Source: Chloroflexota bacterium (lineage in GTDB: Bacteria > Chloroflexota > Anaerolineae > J036 > Brachytrichaceae). From it: a stretch of 37,101 nucleotides of DNA. The translations under genes were made by a program, and so were the position numbers. This document shows positions 33,469 through 37,101 of the stretch, one piece after another; the first letter of the stretch is position 1; every line of letters begins with the position of its first letter. The notes under the pieces were generated by a model, which saw nothing but the letters and a program-made list of their open reading frames with translations, ran no database searches and was not told where the DNA came from. The stretch spans positions 1-37,101 of the forward strand of contig JAMDDR010000456.1 in NCBI GenBank assembly GCA_023488685.1, written 5' to 3'.

Positions 33469-34458
33469 TTAGGCTGCAACTTTCTGCTTCTTCTTAAACT
33501 GCATCTGGTCCATCGGTGAGTGGCGGCTATAGACCTCGGCCACATTTTGCTGCGTCAGCTTGAGGTACCTTTGCGTCACGGAGATTTCCGTGTGCCCGAG
33601 GAGGGTCTTTAGCGTCATCAAATCCCCACCGGATACGAGGAATTTAACGGCAAACGTATGTCGAAAAAGGTGACAATGGAGCCTCTCGATCCCGGTACGT
33701 TTACCCACCCGTGTGATCATCTGGGCCAGGCCCGAGTAGGTTATGGGTGCGCCCTCATTGGAGAGGAACAGCGTCTTTTCCTCCGTCTGGGGGCGCCAGA
33801 AGGTGAGGTATTTTAGAAGGACTTTACGGGTGTTCATCCCGAAATTCACCCGCCGTTCCTTATTCCCCTTGCCCACCACTTTGATAAAGTTGTGCTCCAG
33901 ATTCGTGTTCTCCACCGTTAATGTGCATAACTCCGAAGCCCGAATGCCAGTGTCTAACAGTAACCAGCACATGGTATAGGTCCTTGCTCCCAGCGCACAG
34001 TTTTGATTGATGGAGGTAAAGATCTTTTCAATCTCCTCCTCCGATAAGACCTCAATCAAAGTCTCGGGCAGCTTGGGGCGCCTGAGCTTGGTGAGCACAT
34101 TCATCGGGATGAAGTTCTCTTCGGCCAGCCACGAGGAGAAAGCCTTCAAGGCCCGCACGTGTCCGTGGATGGTGGCCGCCGACAGACCGCCGCCTTGGAG
34201 CGGGTGGGTGGTGTGACCCTCGTAGCGCGTCTCCCTGGCCTGGAGGTGGGCTACAAAGGCTCTGGCGTTGGCCAGTGTCAGATCTTTGAGTGTGGCCTTC
34301 GGACCCAGGAAGGCGGCAACAGCCCGCAATCGCCTGCGGTACCAACTGGTGGTGAACGGACTCTTCCCTTCTGTCTGCTTGGTAGCCACGAAGAGATCGA
34401 TTAAGCCTTCAAACGTCGTATCCATCTTCTTCTTCCTCAACACCGATATTGCGTTCAT
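33469..34458 (-). CDS. Tyrosine recombinase 1 (XerC/D-like integrase)
   Basis: 329 residues from ATG at 34458, which has AGGAGG 7 nt upstream; the frame is open further upstream through the site repeats and tRNA piece but that is non-coding. The core-binding domain occupies about 14-150. The catalytic residues are all present: Arg in TGIRASELCTL, Lys in GKGNKERRV, HxxR in HLFRHTFA, His in LLGHTEIS, and Tyr in TQRYLKL. It is about 55-60% identical by eye to recombinase 2. Upstream lie a 14-bp palindrome, a pair of 23-bp-spaced repeats, a terminator and a tRNA-Lys piece. It is expected to catalyse integration at tRNA-Lys; the element it belongs to probably lies to its left. Confidence 0.93.
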   Translation of the reverse strand: MNAISVLRKKKMDTTFEGLIDLFVATKQTEGKSPFTTSWYRRRLRAVAAFLGPKATLKDLTLANARAFVAHLQARETRYEGHTTHPLQGGGLSAATIHGHVRALKAFSSWLAEENFIPMNVLTKLRRPKLPETLIEVLSEEEIEKIFTSINQNCALGARTYTMCWLLLDTGIRASELCTLTVENTNLEHNFIKVVGKGNKERRVNFGMNTRKVLLKYLTFWRPQTEEKTLFLSNEGAPITYSGLAQMITRVGKRTGIERLHCHLFRHTFAVKFLVSGGDLMTLKTLLGHTEISVTQRYLKLTQQNVAEVYSRHSPMDQMQFKKKQKVAA

Positions 34459-34482
34459 CGTAGTGCCTCCTATTGGGCTTGG

Positions 34483-34553
34483 CTGGTAATTACCAGGTAA
34501 ATGGGGTGGTAGAGGAAGAAGAGTCCCCTTGACACGTGTCGAAAAGTCCCCTT
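34483..34553. promoter_or_regulatory. Recombinase 1 site cluster: palindrome plus paired repeats
   Basis: Perfect palindrome CTGGTAATTACCAG (34483-34496). Then AGTCCCCTT at 34522-34530 and again at 34545-34553, start-to-start 23 bp, with the 10-bp palindrome GACACGTGTC (34531-34540) between. The second repeat lies within AAAAGTCCCCT (34542-34552), which is identical to the anticodon region of the tRNA-Lys piece (34651-34661). TCGGAAAACG follows at 34555. Same order and spacing as upstream of recombinase 2. Likely recombinase-binding arm sites and/or an operator. Confidence 0.65.
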
Positions 34554-34565
34554 CTCGGAAAACGC

Positions 34566-34604
34566 AAAAACGATACAGGGACTCCGAGTCCCTGTATCGT
34601 TTTT
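34566..34604 (-). terminator. Terminator hairpin after the tRNA-Lys piece
   Basis: AAAAACGATACAGGGACT pairs perfectly with AGTCCCTGTATCGTTTTT (18 bp, loop CCG), giving an A-run/T-run-flanked hairpin that can work in both directions. It starts about 10 nt beyond the 3' end of the tRNA sequence and separates it from recombinase 1. Confidence 0.8.
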
Positions 34605-34613
34605 GCCTGTTTT

Positions 34614-34670
34614 TGAGCCGTGCAGGAATCGAACCTGCGACACAGGGATTAAAAGTCCCCTGCTCTACTA
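34614..34670 (-). tRNA. 5'-truncated tRNA-Lys(TTT) remnant, likely attachment-site half
   Basis: On the minus strand the sequence runs from the D-arm (TAGTAGAGC) through anticodon arm GGGGA CTTTTAA TCCCT (anticodon TTT), variable loop, T-arm GCAGG TTCGATT CCTGC, 3' acceptor strand ACGGCTC and discriminator A, about 57 nt. The first 16-18 nt (5' acceptor strand and part of the D-arm) are missing: upstream of TAGTAG the sequence is unrelated (TTCGAACC). It cannot form an acceptor stem, so it is not a functional tRNA. A 3' tRNA piece beside an integrase is the classic trace of tRNA-targeted integration. Confidence 0.82.
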
Positions 34671-35061
34671 GGTTCGAAAAGGGTCCCAAAAAGGCCGACG
34701 GTGACACAGGGACTCGGGTCATTTCCGCCCTGGCATCTGGTGCGCGTCGGCGTCATCGAGTGCGTCAACGTTCGGGACAGTTTGCGTCTTGTCGCGGCCG
34801 GTGACGTGCTCACCTTCACAGCGACCGAATCGGGGTGCAGAATCACAGGCATGTGGTAGGCGAGTGGACCACGTCGCGCAACTCGGCCCAGACCACCGCG
34901 CTACGCGGCGGTGCGCCAAGTGGCGGAGCCAATCGGCACGACCTACCCACCATCCAGTTCAATGGCCCAGAAGCGAGGCGTTTGCGTGATGAGAGATACT
35001 AGCGGCGGGGGCGCAGGCTCACGACCGCGCCTCGGCCAGGCGCGTCACTGCCCGACGCAAC
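34671..35061. other. G/C-rich region without a convincing gene
   Basis: About 390 bp. Short frames exist on both strands but none has a supported start or recognisable product; one stretch near 34760-34860 (plus strand, VRDSLRLVAAGDVLTFTATES) looks protein-like before hitting a stop and may be the tail of a decayed gene. The left end contains TCGAAAAGGGTCCC (34674-34687), close to the recombinase 1 repeat TCGAAAAGTCCCC, right at the tRNA truncation point. Confidence 0.45.
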
Positions 35062-35423
35062 CAGCGAACCCACGTCGCGGACCGGGCAGACATAGGGGCC
35101 ATCGCCGGGGACCTGTTACACCAATAGCGCGTAAAACGGGGTCACGGCCATTCGAGGGCATCGTTTGTCATCCACTTCAGCATCCGGTGGGGTGAACGCA
35201 CCCAGCGATTTCTCGAAGTCGGCCAGCCGCTTATGCTGGAGGACGTCCACTTGGTTGAGATCGGACTGTTGAGGCAGAACAGCCCACTTCATCTTTCATC
35301 TCTCCCTCCCGGGCAGGAAGTAAAGATGAAACAGTGCAAGAGATGATGGTCCGGGAAGTGTTCGAAGCCCATCAACTCGACTGTCTTTTCGACCCGCCCA
35401 GCGCCGGGTATCGTGCACGGTGA
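35062..35423 (+). pseudogene. Decayed paralogue of the integrase-linked gene
   Basis: Plus-strand translation gives IAGDLLHQ then a stop (TAG at about 35125) at the place of Phe in the intact copy. It continues in frame with FSIRWGERTQRFLEVGQPLMLEDVHL, matching FGIRWGEHTQRFLEVGRTLMREDAHL of the gene at 32734. After a frameshift it resumes as MMVREVFEAHQLDCLFD, matching RLVREVFEAFQIDGLFD. At least one stop and one shift make it non-functional. It has the same position relative to recombinase 2 as the better copy has to recombinase 1. Confidence 0.8.
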
Positions 35424-35521
35424 TGGATGATGGATGTGGGACCCCTACGTCCGGGAAACACCACTGGTCTCAGAACCCGAATCGGTTGACGACACAAGGC
35501 GAGTAGCGGGACGCGGACGGA

Positions 35522-36523
35522 TCAACCCACCCTGCCAGGCACAGGAACCGCTCGTTTCTTTTTGATGTCCATGCGATCCATCGGGCTGAACTGGCTGTAG
35601 CGGGCGGTGAGGTGCCCCTCGGTGAGGTGCAGGTACCGCTGGGTGACCTCGATGGAGGTATGGCCCAGCAGCATCTTCAGGCTCATCAGGTCGCCCCCGT
35701 TCATGAGGAACTTCACGGCGAACGTGTGACGGCACAGGTGAGGATGCAGGCGCTGCACGCCGACCCGCGTGCCCAGCTTCTTCATCCCGTGGATGAGGTT
35801 GTTGTACGAGAGCGGCCCACCCGCCAAGTCGAGGAAAACCCGGTCCGATTCACTGACCGGCCGCCACGCACTCACGTGGCGGAGCAGGGCCTTCTTGGTA
35901 TTCGCCCCGAAGGGGACAATGCGCTCCTTGTTCCCCTTGCCGGTGACTTTGATCTTGCCATCCACCAAGTCCAGGTTATGCGTAGTCAGGGTGCAGAGCT
36001 CCGAGGCGCGGATGCCCGTGTCCAGCAGGAGCATCAGGATCGTGTAAAGACGGTTACCCAGGTAGGTATTGGGGTTGAGTCCGTTAAAGAGCGCCTGGAT
36101 CTCGGACTCGCTCAGAACCTCGATCAGGGTCTCCGGCAGCTTGGGACGCTTGAGCTTCGCGAGGGCATCCTCCCGGGTGAAGCCTTCCTCGTGAAGCCAG
36201 GCGGAGAAGGTCTTGAGGGTCCGCACGTAGCCGTGGATTGAGGCGGGGCTCAGGCCTCCCACCTTCGGCGGCGAGAGGGGGTGGCGCTCGTAGCGCACCG
36301 CCATCTGCTGCAGGTGCGCCACGAAGGCCCGGGCGTTGGCCAGGGTGAAGTCCTTGACCGTGCTGCCCGGGAGGTAGCCCGAGAAGCGGCCGAGCATGCG
36401 CCGATACCACAGGATAGTGTTCACGCTCCTCCCCTCGGTCTGTTTCGTGGCCACAAACAGGTTGATTAGGACGTCCAGTTTCGTTTCCACACGCTCCCTC
36501 GCCAGAACGGATGATGACTTCAT
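35522..36523 (-). CDS. Tyrosine recombinase 2 (XerC/D-like integrase)
   Basis: 333 residues from ATG at 36523, with AGGGAG about 8 nt upstream. Core-binding domain about 14-150. All catalytic residues are present: Arg in TGIRASELCTL, Lys in GKGNKERIV, HxxR in HLCRHTFA, His in LLGHTSIE, Tyr in TQRYLHL. It is a close paralogue of recombinase 1 along its whole length, with a more G/C-rich gene. It sits downstream of an intact tRNA-Lys(CTT) and its terminator, in the normal arrangement of an element integrated in a tRNA 3' end. The gene looks intact although its companion gene is decayed, and only about 2 kb separates the two tRNA-Lys sequences. Confidence 0.93.
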   Translation of the reverse strand: MKSSSVLARERVETKLDVLINLFVATKQTEGRSVNTILWYRRMLGRFSGYLPGSTVKDFTLANARAFVAHLQQMAVRYERHPLSPPKVGGLSPASIHGYVRTLKTFSAWLHEEGFTREDALAKLKRPKLPETLIEVLSESEIQALFNGLNPNTYLGNRLYTILMLLLDTGIRASELCTLTTHNLDLVDGKIKVTGKGNKERIVPFGANTKKALLRHVSAWRPVSESDRVFLDLAGGPLSYNNLIHGMKKLGTRVGVQRLHPHLCRHTFAVKFLMNGGDLMSLKMLLGHTSIEVTQRYLHLTEGHLTARYSQFSPMDRMDIKKKRAVPVPGRVG

Positions 36524-36547
36524 GCTACTCGCTCCCTTTAAAGTCGG

Positions 36548-36621
36548 CGGGTAATTACCCGGTAACCGAGGCGGTAGACTGGGGAAAAAGTCTCTTGGAC
36601 TGGCGCGCGCGAGTCACTTGG
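36548..36621. promoter_or_regulatory. Recombinase 2 site cluster: palindrome plus paired repeats
   Basis: Perfect palindrome CGGGTAATTACCCG (36548-36561), differing from the recombinase 1 palindrome by paired changes that keep the symmetry. Then AGTCTCTTGG (36589-36598) and AGTCACTTGG (36612-36621), again 23 bp start to start, with the palindrome GCGCGCGC (36603-36610) between. TCGGAAAACG follows at 36622, at the same 10-bp offset as in module 1. Likely recombinase-binding sites and/or operator. Confidence 0.62.
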
Positions 36622-36636
36622 TCGGAAAACGAAAGA

Positions 36637-36666
36637 AGGCCAGAAAAACAGGCATTTTTCTGGCCT
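36637..36666 (-). terminator. Terminator hairpin after tRNA-Lys(CTT)
   Basis: AGGCCAGAAAAA pairs perfectly with TTTTTCTGGCCT (12 bp, 6-nt loop), 3 nt beyond the tRNA 3' end. Same place as the terminator of the other tRNA-Lys sequence but a different stem. Confidence 0.7.
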
Positions 36667-36669
36667 CGA

Positions 36670-36742
<73 letters not shown>

Positions 36743-36883
36743 GTAAAACCCGATCCATGCCCGTTGACTCTGACTCTCTTTTCAAGTCAACTGCACTTCC
36801 AACGGAGAGTGATTATAGCCAAGTTTGTGGCAGGGTCAAGCAATTGATGCTATGAGCAGCAATTCCAAATATGGAAAAGCGCA

Positions 36884-37101
36884 TCAATCCGGGGCCGGTT
36901 CCAGGTGAGTGAGCATGAAAGTGAGCAGGTCATCCCAAGTGGCGAAGCACAGATAGCGCGTCAAGGCGCGGAGGTCATCGAAGAAGGTTTTGCGCGTCGC
37001 GAGGCGCAGACGCAGTTGCTGATAGGCGGAATCGGAGAGTTGCAGGACGGTGTGCATCAGGAAGGCCAGCAGCATCAGGACAACCAGCACGCTGGACAAG
37101 T
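36884..37101 (-). CDS. C-terminal end of a DDE-type transposase (cut by window edge)
   Basis: The last 71 or more residues of a protein whose start lies beyond the right edge. The hydrophobic helix VLVVLMLLAFLMHTVLQL, followed by YQQLRLRL, TRKTFFDDLRALTRYLCFATWDDLLTFM and a short acidic tail, is the usual ending of a group of DDE transposases of the IS4/IS1380-like kind. The exact IS family is not certain from the tail. Terminal inverted repeats cannot be checked here. Confidence 0.6.
   Translation of the reverse strand, partial: LSSVLVVLMLLAFLMHTVLQLSDSAYQQLRLRLATRKTFFDDLRALTRYLCFATWDDLLTFMLTHLEPAPD

Noticed and set aside
34459..34722. Upstream extension of the recombinase 1 frame
   Set aside because: The extension runs through the site repeats, the terminator and the tRNA piece; the ATG at 34458 has a perfect RBS and matches the length of recombinase 2.
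34529..34804. Plus-strand frame across the tRNA-Lys piece
   Set aside because: It reads through a tRNA sequence and a terminator hairpin; the product phrase RAGIEPATQ is a familiar artefact of translating tRNA genes.

Overview
The window reads as bacterial accessory DNA, most likely from a member of the Chloroflexota or a similar single-membrane lineage. That placement is an inference. It rests on a Tad pilus locus with no secretin gene, an NB-ARC/TPR regulator, a membrane-anchored WD40 protein, Thr/Pro-rich exported proteins, and an A/T-rich dispersed repeat of a kind common in that group. No ribosomal RNA or other marker gene is present to confirm it.

Layout. (1) 1-784, minus strand: the N-terminal 261 codons of a large membrane protein running off the left edge, probably a conjugation-type ATPase. 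(2) 980-2989, plus strand: a membrane-anchored WD40 protein. (3) 24828 down to about 3137, all on the minus strand: one very long run of closely packed genes. It begins with a Tad (type IVc) pilus set: CpaB/RcpC, CpaE/TadZ, CpaF/TadA, TadB, TadC, an Flp-like pilin and three TadE/TadG-like pseudopilins. A DsbA-like oxidoreductase and a lipoprotein follow. After a 568-bp gap come a secreted protein with about 46 cysteines, small membrane proteins, two VirB2-like proteins, a VirB6-like protein, a PrgI/TcpE-like protein, a separate VirB4 N-domain-like protein, a VirB4 ATPase, an M23 peptidase and a truncated tyrosine recombinase. (4) 25.2-32.5 kb: regulators and cargo, namely a GNAT acetyltransferase, a LuxR-type regulator, a small DUF1874-like protein, a methyltransferase, a 1004-residue NB-ARC/TPR regulator and an unknown 486-residue protein. 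(5) 32.6-36.75 kb: two related integration modules, each with a tyrosine recombinase, conserved repeat and palindrome sites, a terminator hairpin and tRNA-Lys sequence. One module ends at an intact tRNA-Lys(CTT), the other at a 5'-truncated tRNA-Lys(TTT) piece. (6) The right edge holds the C-terminus of a DDE-type transposase.

How the parts may work together. The Tad ATPase and platform would assemble a pilus from the four pilin-like proteins. The DsbA-like protein could oxidise the cysteine-rich surface protein. The T4SS-type genes would form an envelope-spanning DNA or protein transfer channel, with the M23 enzyme opening the peptidoglycan. Co-orientation and tight spacing suggest one programme: a hybrid Tad-pilus/T4SS apparatus, perhaps carried on an element integrated at tRNA-Lys. 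No relaxase, complete coupling protein, prepilin peptidase or second element boundary is visible here. Conjugation and mobility are therefore hypotheses.
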